A DNA stretch of 35,713 bases from Acetobacteraceae bacterium (GTDB taxonomy: Bacteria; Pseudomonadota; Alphaproteobacteria; Acetobacterales; Acetobacteraceae). Under the pieces are notes generated by a model. That model saw nothing but the letters and a program-made list of their open reading frames with translations. It was not told where the DNA came from and made no database searches. Location of the stretch: the NCBI GenBank assembly GCA_027482245.1, contig JAIXWG010000025.1:1-35713 (forward strand), in the 5' to 3' direction. Position 1 is the first letter of the stretch. Every line of letters begins with the position of its first letter. Made by a program: the position numbers and the translations under genes. Shown one piece after another: positions 15,141-23,162 of the stretch.

Positions 15141-15194
15141 GGCCGCGAATGCGGCCCGCGGCCAGTGCCGCGAAGCCAAGCCCGCGGAGCGGGC
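15141..15194 (+). repeat. Extragenic three-hairpin element, copy B
   Basis: Three perfect hairpins occur in a row. GGCCGC/GCGGCC is at 15141-15156, CGCGGC/GCCGCG at 15157-15172 and GCCCGC/GCGGGC at 15180-15194. The second and third are separated by GAAGCCAA. The order, spacing and spacer match the reverse complement of 134-188 (copy A). Several differences between the copies occur on both sides of a stem so that pairing is kept. Confidence 0.65.
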
Positions 15195-15220
15195 GCCGGC
15201 GATTGAGGCACGGACAAGGA

Positions 15221-15254
15221 ATACCAACGAGTCGCCGTAGGCGGCTGTTGGTAT
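15221..15254. other. Strong hairpin upstream of the oxygenase gene
   Basis: ATACCAAC (15221-15228) pairs with GTTGGTAT (15247-15254). Inside, AGTCGCC (15230-15236) pairs with GGCGGCT (15240-15246) through one G-T wobble. Fifteen pairs form with a single bulged G and a 3-base loop. It lies 52 bases before the oxygenase start and coincides with the right end of the candidate MITE-like unit. Confidence 0.6.
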
Positions 15255-15306
15255 GATCCTAGGCGGGTGTTCACGGCCTGCCCATCGGGGTGCGAGAATA
15301 CCCGCC

Positions 15307-16341
15307 ATGAGCGCGCCATCCCCCTTCCGCCCCGGCGACCTGCTGCCGGCCCTCGCCCTGCCGGATTCGGCGGGCCAGCCCTTCGACCTGGCCCAGCAGA
15401 CCATCGCCGACCGCTACCGCATCCTGCTGCTGGGGGCGGAGGCCGCGCGCCACGCCGCCGATCCCGCCATCGCGAAGGCGGGCGCGGTGCCGATCGCGGT
15501 GCTGCCGGAATCCCCGCCCGCCACGCCGCCTGCCGCAGGGGCGACGCGGGTCTTCGACGCGGACCGGAAGCTGTTCCTGGGGCTCGGCCTGGCGCAGGGC
15601 GGCGTCGCGCTGATCACGCCGCGCGGGCGGCTGGCCTATGCCGCCGCGGACGACGACGCCCTGGCCACGGCGCTCGCCCTGGTGCCGCCCCCTGCCCCGC
15701 CCACGCCCGTGCGGCGCGGCGGCGCGCCCGCGCTGATCATCCCGGAGATCCTGGAGCCCGACTTCATCGCCGCCCTGCTGGCGCATTGGGAGAAGGGCGA
15801 GAAGTCGCAGGACCGCGTGGCGTCCTCGGCCGGCGGCGCGGGGGCGGGCAAGGTCGCGAACATCAAGCGGCGCGCCGATGTCTTCCTGGATGACCGCGCG
15901 CTGTATGAGGGCTTCCAGCGCCGGATCGAGCGCCGCGTGGTGCCGGAGATGTGGCGGGCCTACCGCTTCCGCGCGGCCAGCTTCGAGGTCCCGCGCATCG
16001 GCTGCTACGACAGCGCCAATGCCGGCGCCTTCGGCGCCCACCGCGACAACCGCACCCCCTTCACGGCGCATCGCCGCTTCGCGATGAGCCTGAACCTCAA
16101 CACCGGGGACTACGAGGGCGGGACGCTGCGCTTCGGGGAGTTCGGGCCGGAGGAATACGAGCCCGAGGCCGGCGGCGCCGTGATCTTCTGCTGCGACCTG
16201 CTGCATGAGGCGCTGCCGGTGACGAAAGGGCGGCGCTTCGCGATCTTCACCTTCTTCACCGATGCGGAAGGGGCGCAGCAGGAACGGAAGCTGATGGCGG
16301 AGGCGAAGGCGCGGGGGCAGGGTGGGGTGACGTTGCGGTAG
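15307..16341 (+). CDS. 2-oxoglutarate/Fe(II) oxygenase with N-terminal peroxiredoxin-like domain
   Basis: A 344-residue protein with two parts. Residues 1 to about 130 resemble an AhpC/TSA peroxiredoxin fold (FRPGDLLPALALPDSAGQPF, then VFDADRKLFLGLGLAQGGVA and LITPRGRLAY). This part contains no cysteine at all, so it cannot act as a peroxidase. Residues from about 145 form a prolyl-4-hydroxylase-like double-stranded beta-helix. Its iron ligands are H245 and D247 (GAHRDNRTPF) and H300 (LLHEALPV), and R310 (KGRRFAIF) binds 2-oxoglutarate. The protein is expected to hydroxylate a protein or small molecule. No partner gene is nearby. ATG at 15307 is chosen because the domain begins directly after it. 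Confidence 0.88.
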   Translation: MSAPSPFRPGDLLPALALPDSAGQPFDLAQQTIADRYRILLLGAEAARHAADPAIAKAGAVPIAVLPESPPATPPAAGATRVFDADRKLFLGLGLAQGGVALITPRGRLAYAAADDDALATALALVPPPAPPTPVRRGGAPALIIPEILEPDFIAALLAHWEKGEKSQDRVASSAGGAGAGKVANIKRRADVFLDDRALYEGFQRRIERRVVPEMWRAYRFRAASFEVPRIGCYDSANAGAFGAHRDNRTPFTAHRRFAMSLNLNTGDYEGGTLRFGEFGPEEYEPEAGGAVIFCCDLLHEALPVTKGRRFAIFTFFTDAEGAQQERKLMAEAKARGQGGVTLR

Positions 16342-16355
16342 GCCGGGCGGGAAAT

Positions 16356-16405
16356 CCCCCACCCCAACCCTCCCCCGCAAGCGCGGGGGAGGGTTGGGGT
16401 GGGGG
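16356..16405 (+). repeat. GC hairpin repeat with G-quadruplex pattern, copy 2
   Basis: A perfect 23-bp inverted repeat (16356-16378 with 16383-16405) closes on the loop AAGC. Its core CCCTCCCCCGC/GCGGGGGAGGG is identical to that at 5400-5425. The right arm also holds four G-runs of 3-5 bases with 1-2 base loops (16385-16405), a G-quadruplex pattern. It lies between converging genes ending at 16341 and 16427, so it can serve as a stop in both directions. Confidence 0.8.
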
Positions 16406-16426
16406 TCGCCGAGGCCTGCGGAAATC

Positions 16427-17608
16427 CTATGCGTGCCCCTCGCCGTTCCGCTTCCGCGCCCCGTTCCGGCGCAGCAGGAATTCGCGCCCGACCTTCACCC
16501 GCGGCGCGCCGTCATACTCGACGATGTCCGCCGTCGCGTAGGTCTCGCTCCAGGCCTCGGGGATGAAGCTGCCGGTGCCGACGACGTCGATCGGGGCCTT
16601 GGCCTCCGCCACCACGCGGCACTTGCCGACGCCGAAGCCGGAGGAGACGACAATCCGCACCTTGGGGTAGCCCGCCTCGTCCAGCGCCTCCCGCATCCGC
16701 CACACCGCGGCGGCGGAGACGCCGGTGCCAACGAGGTGGCGAAGTTCCGTCTCGCTGCGGTAGCGCCGCACGGCCTGGGGGGCGTGGCGCTCCAGCACGG
16801 CGTAGGATTCGCCAGGGTCCAGCCCCTCCAGGAACCGCCCGCCATGGGTGTCGAGCCTTACGGCCATCCGCCCGGCGGCGGCCAACTCCGGAAAACGCGC
16901 GCAGACCGCCAGCGCGTCCGTCACCTCCCGCCCGAAGTAATCGACCAGCACCGTCAGGTCGGATTCCGGGAAGGTCTCGTGGAACATCTCGGCGGCGCGG
17001 ACGGTGCTGCCGGCATAGCCGATCAGGGCGTGTGGCATGGTGCCGAGGCCCCGCGGCGCGCCGAACCAATGCGCCGTCGCGTCATTGGCGTTGCCGATGA
17101 AGCCCTTGGCCCCTTCCCGCTTGGCGGCGTTGCTGCCGATGGCGGCCGCATAGGCCATCATCTCCTGCATCTCCGCCCCCGCGCAGTGCCGCGCATCCAT
17201 GGCGAGGAAGGGCACGCCCGGCAGTTCCAGGCACATCTGGTAGGCGTTGTGGGCCGCGACGCAGGCGGCACCCAGCTTCTGCAGCAGCAGCGTCTCGAGG
17301 TCCGCGAGCTGCACGAAGGAGCCGGAGAGGTAGAAGATCGGGTCGCCCGCGCCGACCCAGTCGCCTTCGCGGTGCATCAGCTCGATGTCGAACTTCGTCC
17401 CCCGCGCCTCCGCCACCGATTCCAGCCAGGCGGTGGCGAGCCGGGGCGCGGAGATCACCGGCCGCCGGAGGAAGACCGCGTAGGTGACGCGGCAATCCCC
17501 GAAGCGGGCGACGACGGCCTTGGTCCGGTTGAAGTAGGTGTCGGTCCAGGCCTGGACCGCGCCCTCGGCCGGGGACGGGCCATCCCGCCCCGGCATCTGC
17601 ACCGTCAC
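16427..17608 (-). CDS. pncB: Nicotinate phosphoribosyltransferase
   Basis: About 393 residues. The enzyme joins nicotinate to phosphoribosyl pyrophosphate to give nicotinate mononucleotide, the entry of the Preiss-Handler NAD salvage route. Family segments are present in order: [14 protein letters not shown] near the start, [55 protein letters not shown], and SSGFGVGKC with [10 protein letters not shown] near the end. The GTG at 17608 overlaps the aroG stop by four bases (GTGA). ATG at 17596 is an alternative. Coupling with aroG is unusual, since the two enzymes belong to different pathways. The NAD synthetase that completes the route is at 12316-13980. Confidence 0.9.
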   Translation of the reverse strand: MTVQMPGRDGPSPAEGAVQAWTDTYFNRTKAVVARFGDCRVTYAVFLRRPVISAPRLATAWLESVAEARGTKFDIELMHREGDWVGAGDPIFYLSGSFVQLADLETLLLQKLGAACVAAHNAYQMCLELPGVPFLAMDARHCAGAEMQEMMAYAAAIGSNAAKREGAKGFIGNANDATAHWFGAPRGLGTMPHALIGYAGSTVRAAEMFHETFPESDLTVLVDYFGREVTDALAVCARFPELAAAGRMAVRLDTHGGRFLEGLDPGESYAVLERHAPQAVRRYRSETELRHLVGTGVSAAAVWRMREALDEAGYPKVRIVVSSGFGVGKCRVVAEAKAPIDVVGTGSFIPEAWSETYATADIVEYDGAPRVKVGREFLLRRNGARKRNGEGHA

Positions 17609-18987
17609 TGCGCGGCCTTGGCCGGCAGGGTCGCGGTGCCGGGGCGACGGGCCTTCAGCTCCTCCGCGATCAGGAAGGCCAGTTCCAGCGACTGCTCCGC
17701 GTTCAGGCGCGGGTCGCAGAAGGTGGCGTAGTTGGCCGAGAGGTCCGCCTCCGTCAGGCGATGCGCACCGCCCAGGCATTCCGTCACGTTCTGCCCCGTC
17801 ATCTCCACATGCACGCCGCCAGGGACCGTGCCCTCCGCCGCATGGCAGTCGAAGAAGCCGCGGACCTCGCCGAGGATGGCGTCGAAGCTGCGGGTCTTGT
17901 AGGCGCCGGCCTTCACGCCGTTGCCATGCATGGGATCGCAGAGCCAGACGACGTTGCGGCCGGCCTTCTTCACCGCCCGCAGCAGCGCCGGCAGCTTGGC
18001 CTCCACCTTCTCCGCCCCCATGCGGGAGATCAGGGTCAGGCGACCCTTCTCATTCGCCGGGTTCAGGATCTCCGTGAGCTTCACCAACTCATCGGCTTCC
18101 ATGGTCGGGCCGACCTTCATGCCGATCGGGTTGGCGATGCCGCGCATGAACTCGACATGCGCGCCGTCCGGCTGCCGCGTGCGGTCGCCGATCCAGAGGA
18201 AGTGGGCGGAACAGGCGAAGTGCCGGCCCGGATGGGTGCTGGGCTGGCGGGTGAGCGACTCCTCGAACGGGAGGAGGAGTGCCTCGTGGGATGTATAGAA
18301 CTCCGTCTCCCGCACCTGCGGCAGGTCGGACATCCCGCAGGCACCCATGAAGCGCAGCGTCTCATCGATCCGGTGCGCCAGGCCGGCATAGCGGTCGGCC
18401 AGCGGGCTGCGCGCCGCGAAGTCGAGGTTCCAGCGATGCACCTCATGCAAATCGGCATAGCCGCCGGTCGCGAAGGCGCGCAGCAGGTTCAGCGTCGCCG
18501 CCGATTGCAGGTAGGCGAATTCCATGCGGCCCGGATCGGGCACGCGCGCTTCCGCGGTGAAGTCGGGGCCGTTGACGATGTCCCCGCGGTAGGAGGGCAG
18601 CGTCACGCCATCGATGGTCTCCGTGTCGCTGCTGCGCGGCTTGGCGAACTGCCCGGCCATGCGGCCGAGCTTCACCACGGGCAGGGAGGCGCCGAAGGTC
18701 AGCACCACCGCCATCTGCAGCAGCACCCGGAAGGTGTCGCGGATGTTGTTGGCGTGGAATTCCGCGAAGCTCTCCGCACAATCGCCACCCTGGAGGACGA
18801 AGGCGTGACCATCGCCTGCACGTGCCAGCTGGGCCTTCAGCCGATCAGCCTCACCCGCAAAAACGAGGGGCGGAAATCGCCGGACCTTCTCCTCCATGGC
18901 CTTCAGCCGGGCCTGGTCGGGATAATCCGGCACCTGCCGGATGGGCATTGCCCGCCAGCCGTCCGGGGTCCACGCGCGCGCACTCAT
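17605..18987 (-). CDS. aroG: Type II 3-deoxy-7-phosphoheptulonate (DAHP) synthase
   Basis: A 460-residue class II DAHP synthase, which condenses phosphoenolpyruvate with erythrose 4-phosphate as the first step of the shikimate pathway. Hallmarks are [12 protein letters not shown] near the N-terminus, [47 protein letters not shown], the [10 protein letters not shown] block, LCDPMHGNG, and [11 protein letters not shown] near the C-terminus. These regions carry the metal and phosphate ligands in known type II enzymes. The start is ATG at 18987 with GGAG 9-12 bases upstream. An in-frame ATG at 19002 would add five residues. The downstream nicotinate phosphoribosyltransferase is translationally coupled. 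Confidence 0.96.
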   Translation of the reverse strand: MSARAWTPDGWRAMPIRQVPDYPDQARLKAMEEKVRRFPPLVFAGEADRLKAQLARAGDGHAFVLQGGDCAESFAEFHANNIRDTFRVLLQMAVVLTFGASLPVVKLGRMAGQFAKPRSSDTETIDGVTLPSYRGDIVNGPDFTAEARVPDPGRMEFAYLQSAATLNLLRAFATGGYADLHEVHRWNLDFAARSPLADRYAGLAHRIDETLRFMGACGMSDLPQVRETEFYTSHEALLLPFEESLTRQPSTHPGRHFACSAHFLWIGDRTRQPDGAHVEFMRGIANPIGMKVGPTMEADELVKLTEILNPANEKGRLTLISRMGAEKVEAKLPALLRAVKKAGRNVVWLCDPMHGNGVKAGAYKTRSFDAILGEVRGFFDCHAAEGTVPGGVHVEMTGQNVTECLGGAHRLTEADLSANYATFCDPRLNAEQSLELAFLIAEELKARRPGTATLPAKAAQ

Positions 18988-19049
18988 GTTCCTGGGCTCC
19001 ACTCCGAACCCGGGACTTTAGCGCCCGGAACCGGTTCGGCAAACTTTCG

Positions 19050-20429
19050 CTATTCGGCCGCCGCCTTGACCCCGGCTTCCCGGGTGCGGGTGCGCAAGGT
19101 CACGAACTCCTCCGCCGCCGTCGGGTGGATGCCGATGGTGCGGTCGAAATCAGCCTTGGTCGCGCCCATGACCACCGCGATTCCAATGCCTTGCATGATC
19201 TCGGCCGCGTCCTCGCCGATCATGTGGGCGCCCAGCACCTTGTCCGTCCGCTGGCAGACGATGAGCTTCATCAGCGTCCGGCGGCCCTGGCGGCGGCTGA
19301 TCGTGTGCCGCATGGGGGTGAAGCGGGTGACATAGACATCGACCGGCCCCTCGGCCGCGGCCTCGGCCTCGCTGAGCCCGACCGTGCCGATGGGGGGGGA
19401 GGTGAAGACGGCGGTGGGCACGTTGCGGTAGGAGGCCCGGCGCGGCTTGCCCCCGAACAGCGTGTCGGCCAGCGCATGGCCGACGGCGGTCGCCATGGGC
19501 GTCAGGTTCACGCGGTCGATGACGTCGCCGATGGCGTAGATATGGGGCTGGCTGGTCCGGTGGTCGTCATCCACGGTGATGGCGCCGCCCTTGCCGGTGG
19601 CGACCCCCGCCGCTTCCAGGCCGAGCTTCGCGGTGTAGGGGGTTCGGCCGGTGCAGAAGAACACCGCATCCACCTCCCGCATCATGTTGTCGGCGGCGGT
19701 GACGATGACCTGGCCGTCGACGCGGGCGAGCGAGGTCGGCGCCGTGTTGGCGTTGAGCCGGATGCCCTGCGCGGTCAGCGCCTCCACCACCGCCTGGCGG
19801 ATGTCGTCGTCGAAGCCGCGGAGCGGCAGCGCCGCGCGGTACATCACATCGACCTCCGCGCCGAGGCCGCGCAGGATGCAGGCGAATTCGAGGGCGATGT
19901 ACCCGCCCCCCACCACGACGACGCGCTTCGGCAGCGCCGGCAGGGTGAAAAGGTCGTCGGAGATCAGGCCGATCTCGGCGCCATGGATGTCGGGGCGATG
20001 GGCCTGGCCGCCGGCCGCGATCACGATGCGCTCCGCCGTCACGCGCTGGTCGCCGACCTGGATGGTGTGGGCATCGACCAGGGTCGCGCGGGCGTTGAAG
20101 ATGGTGGCGCCGGCGCCCTGCAGCAGCTTGTCGTAGATGCTGGACAGGCGCGCGACCTCCGCATCCCGCGCCTTCGCGAGCGTGGCCCAATCGTGCCCTT
20201 CGGTGGTGATGGACCAGCCGAAGGCGGCCGCATCCTCCGCCCACATGCCGTATTCCGCGGCGTTCACCATGATCTTCTTCGGCACGCAGCCGACATTGAC
20301 GCAGGTGCCGCCCCAGAAGCGCTCCTCCGCGATGCCCACCCGGGCGCCATGACCGGCCGAGATGCGCGCGCAGCGCACGCCGGCGGAGCCGCCGCCGATG
20401 ACGAAGAGGTCGAAGTCGTAGGCAGCCAT
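19050..20429 (-). CDS. gor: Glutathione-disulfide reductase
   Basis: A 459-residue flavoenzyme that reduces oxidised glutathione with NADPH. The FAD-binding Rossmann motif is VIGGGSAGVRCAR (from residue 10). The redox-active disulfide is C43-x4-C48 in GGTCVNVGCVPKK. The NAD(P)H-binding motif is VVVGGGYIALEFA. A second FAD motif is YAIGDVIDRVNLTP. The C-terminal catalytic histidine is in GIHPTAAEEF. The last features separate glutathione reductases from lipoamide dehydrogenases. ATG at 20429 has GGAG upstream (a TTG two codons earlier is rejected). It follows the VOC gene on the same strand by 28 bases, so co-transcription is likely. Confidence 0.95.
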   Translation of the reverse strand: MAAYDFDLFVIGGGSAGVRCARISAGHGARVGIAEERFWGGTCVNVGCVPKKIMVNAAEYGMWAEDAAAFGWSITTEGHDWATLAKARDAEVARLSSIYDKLLQGAGATIFNARATLVDAHTIQVGDQRVTAERIVIAAGGQAHRPDIHGAEIGLISDDLFTLPALPKRVVVVGGGYIALEFACILRGLGAEVDVMYRAALPLRGFDDDIRQAVVEALTAQGIRLNANTAPTSLARVDGQVIVTAADNMMREVDAVFFCTGRTPYTAKLGLEAAGVATGKGGAITVDDDHRTSQPHIYAIGDVIDRVNLTPMATAVGHALADTLFGGKPRRASYRNVPTAVFTSPPIGTVGLSEAEAAAEGPVDVYVTRFTPMRHTISRRQGRRTLMKLIVCQRTDKVLGAHMIGEDAAEIMQGIGIAVVMGATKADFDRTIGIHPTAAEEFVTLRTRTREAGVKAAAE

Positions 20430-20457
20430 CGCCAAGTCGCTCCTTCAGTTCCGCTGC

Positions 20458-20868
20458 TCAGCCCATGGGCGTGCAGAGTTCGACCATCAGGCCGTCGCCG
20501 TCGCGCAGATAGGCGACGACCTGCCCCCAGGGCTTCGGGGCCGGCGCCGAGACCGCCACCGCCCCCGCCGCCAGCGCACGCTGATAGAGCGCCGGCACAT
20601 CCGCCGTCACCAGCGCGATCTCGATCCCCGGCGGCGTCGCGCCGGGCCTGGTCGCGGTGAAGTCCCCGTGCATCCCGGCCACCATCGCCTCCGCCGCGAA
20701 GGCGAGCGCGGTGGCGCCGGTCTCCATCTCGCCATAGGTCCCGCTGTCATGCAGGAAGCGGCGCTCCAGGCCGAAGGCGCGTTCGTAGAAGGCCATCGTC
20801 GCCGCCACGTCGCGGACGTAGTGGATGACGTAGCCGAGGCGAACCGGGGTGCCGGCCTCGTCGCTCAT
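20458..20868 (-). CDS. VOC-superfamily (glyoxalase/bleomycin-resistance-like) protein
   Basis: A 136-residue protein with two beta-alpha-beta-beta-beta modules of the vicinal oxygen chelate fold. The first is GYVIHYVRDVAATMAFYERAF. The second begins IEIALVTADVPALYQRALAAG and ends with the strand GDGLMVELCTP, whose glutamate is the usual metal ligand. The histidine near position 16 and this glutamate suggest metal binding. Substrate unknown; detoxification of a glutathione adduct is plausible beside gor, but that is context inference. It begins ten bases after the upstream membrane-protein gene. Confidence 0.85.
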   Translation of the reverse strand: MSDEAGTPVRLGYVIHYVRDVAATMAFYERAFGLERRFLHDSGTYGEMETGATALAFAAEAMVAGMHGDFTATRPGATPPGIEIALVTADVPALYQRALAAGAVAVSAPAPKPWGQVVAYLRDGDGLMVELCTPMG

Positions 20869-20878
20869 CGCCGAGTCC

Positions 20879-21625
20879 TCATGCGCCGGAAGGCGGGCGG
20901 CCGGTCGGGCGGGCGCTGGCGTCGCGCAGGCCGGCGATCCGGGACAGCAGCACCAGCACCCCCATCGCCAGGGCGACGAAGGCGAACTGGATGAGCAGGA
21001 TGAAGGCCATCCCCGGCATTCGCGCCGGGTTGCGCCCGCCCTTCAGATGGCCGGTCGCGTCCAGCACGTCGCCCGACATCACCAGCATCCAGAGGACGCC
21101 GAGCCCGAAAGCCAGGCACAGCGGCACCAGCAGGATCGGGTAGCCGGCGCCGGCACGCCGCGCCGGGGCCGCCGCGCGGGCCAGGGTGATGACCGCCAGC
21201 AGGCAGGCCGCGAGGCCGAGGGGCAGTGCCACCGCCATCAGGTGGACAGTGACCTGCCCCAGCGCCGCCTGGCCCGCCGCGGCGTGGCCGCGGATCAGCG
21301 GCTCCGCGACCGGCAGCATCGCCGTCACCGCCGGCAGGCTGGGCGCGACCCAGAGGCCGGCGAGGTTCGGGCTGGCCGCGAAGAGAAGCCCCAGCGCCGC
21401 CGCGTAGAGATGCGGCGCCAGGACCAGCAGCAGGACGGCCAGGCGCTCCCGCCCCTCCGGCAGCACGTCGATCGGCAGCCAGTCCGGCCGCCAGGCCGCC
21501 AGCAGCAGGCCGACCGGCACGATCAGGCACGGCAGCACCGCGATCACCAGCGGGGTCTCCGCGATGGTGACCAGCGCGCCGAGCAGCAGGAAGCCGCCCA
21601 GCGCCGTGGCCGTGCCGCGGCGCAT
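20879..21625 (-). CDS. Polytopic membrane protein of unknown function
   Basis: A 248-residue protein with about six hydrophobic helices. They include TPLVIAVLPCLIVPVGLLLA, RLAVLLLVLAPHLYAAALGL, VTVHLMAVALPLGLAACLLA and MAFILLIQFAFVALAMGVLV. Polar loops contain HLKGGRNPARMPG. No transporter, kinase or protease motif is recognised. The ATG shares one base with the stop codon of the upstream dehydrogenase gene (TGATG), so the two are translated together. Arginine-rich ends suggest cytoplasmic termini. Confidence 0.7.
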   Translation of the reverse strand: MRRGTATALGGFLLLGALVTIAETPLVIAVLPCLIVPVGLLLAAWRPDWLPIDVLPEGRERLAVLLLVLAPHLYAAALGLLFAASPNLAGLWVAPSLPAVTAMLPVAEPLIRGHAAAGQAALGQVTVHLMAVALPLGLAACLLAVITLARAAAPARRAGAGYPILLVPLCLAFGLGVLWMLVMSGDVLDATGHLKGGRNPARMPGMAFILLIQFAFVALAMGVLVLLSRIAGLRDASARPTGRPPSGA

Positions 21626-23103
21626 CAGGTGCCGATGCCGCCGAGGGCGAGGTACTTGATCTCGAGGTAGTCCTCGATCCCGTACTTGCTGCCCTCCCGC
21701 CCCAGGCCGCTCTGCTTCACGCCGCCGAAGGGTGCGACCTCGGTGGAGATGATGCCCTCGTTCGCGCCGATGATGCCGGCCTCCAGCGCCTCCGCCACGC
21801 GGAAGATGCGGCCGATGTCGCGGGCGTAGAAATAGGCGGCCAGGCCGAACTCGCTGTCATTGGCGAGCGCGATCGCCTCCTCCTCCGTCTTGAAGCGGAA
21901 CAGCGGCGCGACGGGGCCGAAGGTCTCCTCCCGGAACACGATGGCGTCGGGCGGCACGTTGGCGAGGATGGTGGGCTCGAAGAAATTGCCGCCCTTCGCG
22001 TGGCGCTTGCCGCCGGTGACGATGGTGGCGCCCTTCGCGGTGGCGTCGGCGATGTGCTCCTCCACCTTCGCGACCGCATCGGCGTTGATGAGGGGACCCT
22101 GCGTCACGCCGGCCTCCATCCCGTTGCCGACCTTGAGTGCTTCCACCGCCGCCTTCAGCTTGGCCGCGAAGGCGTCATAGACGCCGTCCTGCACCAGGAT
22201 GCGGTTGGCGCAGACGCAGGTCTGGCCCGTGTTGCGGTACTTCGACGCCATCGCGCCCTGCACCGCGGCATCGAGGTCCGCGTCGTCGAAGACGATGAAG
22301 GGCGCGTTGCCGCCCAGTTCCATCGAGGTCTTCTTGATGGTCGGCGCGCATTGCGCCAGCAGCTTGCGCCCGACTTCCGTCGATCCGGTGAAGGAAAGCT
22401 TGCGGACGAGCGGGTTGGAGGTCAGCTCGCCCCCCGTCTCCCCGGAAGGCCCGGTGATGACGTTGCAGACGCCGGCCGGCATGCCCGCGCGTTCCGCCAG
22501 CACGCCAAGCGCCAGCGCGGAAAAGGGCGTCTGCGAGGCCGGGCGGATCACGCCGGTGCAGCCCGCGGCCCAGCCGGGGCCGGCCTTGCGGGTGATCATG
22601 GCGGCCGGGAAGTTCCAGGGCGTGATGGCGGCGAAGACGCCGATCGGCTCCTTCATCACCAGCACGCGGCGGCCCTTGGCGTTCTGCGGGATGGTGTCGC
22701 CGTAGATGCGCTTCCCCTCCTCCGCGAACCATTCGATGAAGGAGGCGGCGTAGGCGACCTCCCCCTTCGCTTCCGCCAGCGGCTTGCCCTGTTCCGCCGT
22801 CATGATCGCGGCCAGGTCGTCGGCGTTGGCGAGCATGAGGTCGTTCAGCTTGCGGAGGATCGCGGCGCGTTCCTTGGCCAGCATGGCGCGCCAGGCGCCG
22901 AAGGCGGCGGCGGCGGCATCGATGGCGCGGCGCGTTTCCGCCGTACCCATGGCCGGGACATGGCCCACCACCTCACCGGTCGCGGGGTTGCGGACGGCGA
23001 TGGTCTTGCCGCTGTCGGCCTGCACCCACTGCCCGCCGATCAGGTTGGCCTGGCGGAACAGGTCGGGGTCCTTCAGCGGCAGGCTGGCTGTGACATCGAG
23101 CAT
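21625..23103 (-). CDS. gabD: NAD(P)-dependent succinate-semialdehyde dehydrogenase-type ALDH
   Basis: A 492-residue aldehyde dehydrogenase, closest to succinate/glutarate-semialdehyde dehydrogenases that feed 4-aminobutyrate carbon to succinate. The general base is E262 ([10 protein letters not shown]). The nucleophile is C296 ([11 protein letters not shown]). The C-terminal block is [19 protein letters not shown]. The cofactor segment starts normally ([16 protein letters not shown]) but then reads [17 protein letters not shown]. The near-invariant lysine of the KPAS motif is therefore arginine, R187. This may change cofactor handling or reflect a subfamily. ATG at 23103 has AAGGAA upstream. 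A membrane protein gene follows, coupled by TGATG. Confidence 0.9.
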   Translation of the reverse strand: MLDVTASLPLKDPDLFRQANLIGGQWVQADSGKTIAVRNPATGEVVGHVPAMGTAETRRAIDAAAAAFGAWRAMLAKERAAILRKLNDLMLANADDLAAIMTAEQGKPLAEAKGEVAYAASFIEWFAEEGKRIYGDTIPQNAKGRRVLVMKEPIGVFAAITPWNFPAAMITRKAGPGWAAGCTGVIRPASQTPFSALALGVLAERAGMPAGVCNVITGPSGETGGELTSNPLVRKLSFTGSTEVGRKLLAQCAPTIKKTSMELGGNAPFIVFDDADLDAAVQGAMASKYRNTGQTCVCANRILVQDGVYDAFAAKLKAAVEALKVGNGMEAGVTQGPLINADAVAKVEEHIADATAKGATIVTGGKRHAKGGNFFEPTILANVPPDAIVFREETFGPVAPLFRFKTEEEAIALANDSEFGLAAYFYARDIGRIFRVAEALEAGIIGANEGIISTEVAPFGGVKQSGLGREGSKYGIEDYLEIKYLALGGIGT

Positions 23104-23162
23104 GGTGTGTTCCTTCGTCCCTTCCCCCAAGCGCCTTCAGATAGGCGTCGCGCCCCGCGATG

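Larger units (their letters stand above)
15091..15257. repeat. Candidate MITE-like unit with inverted ends
   Basis: The left end ATGATACCAAT (15091-15101) and the reverse complement of the right end, ATCATACCAAC (15257-15247), match at 9 of 11 positions. Between them lie the three-hairpin element (copy B) and a further strong hairpin. The unit has no coding content and sits between divergent genes. Target duplications are not obvious, so mobile origin is only suspected. Confidence 0.4.
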
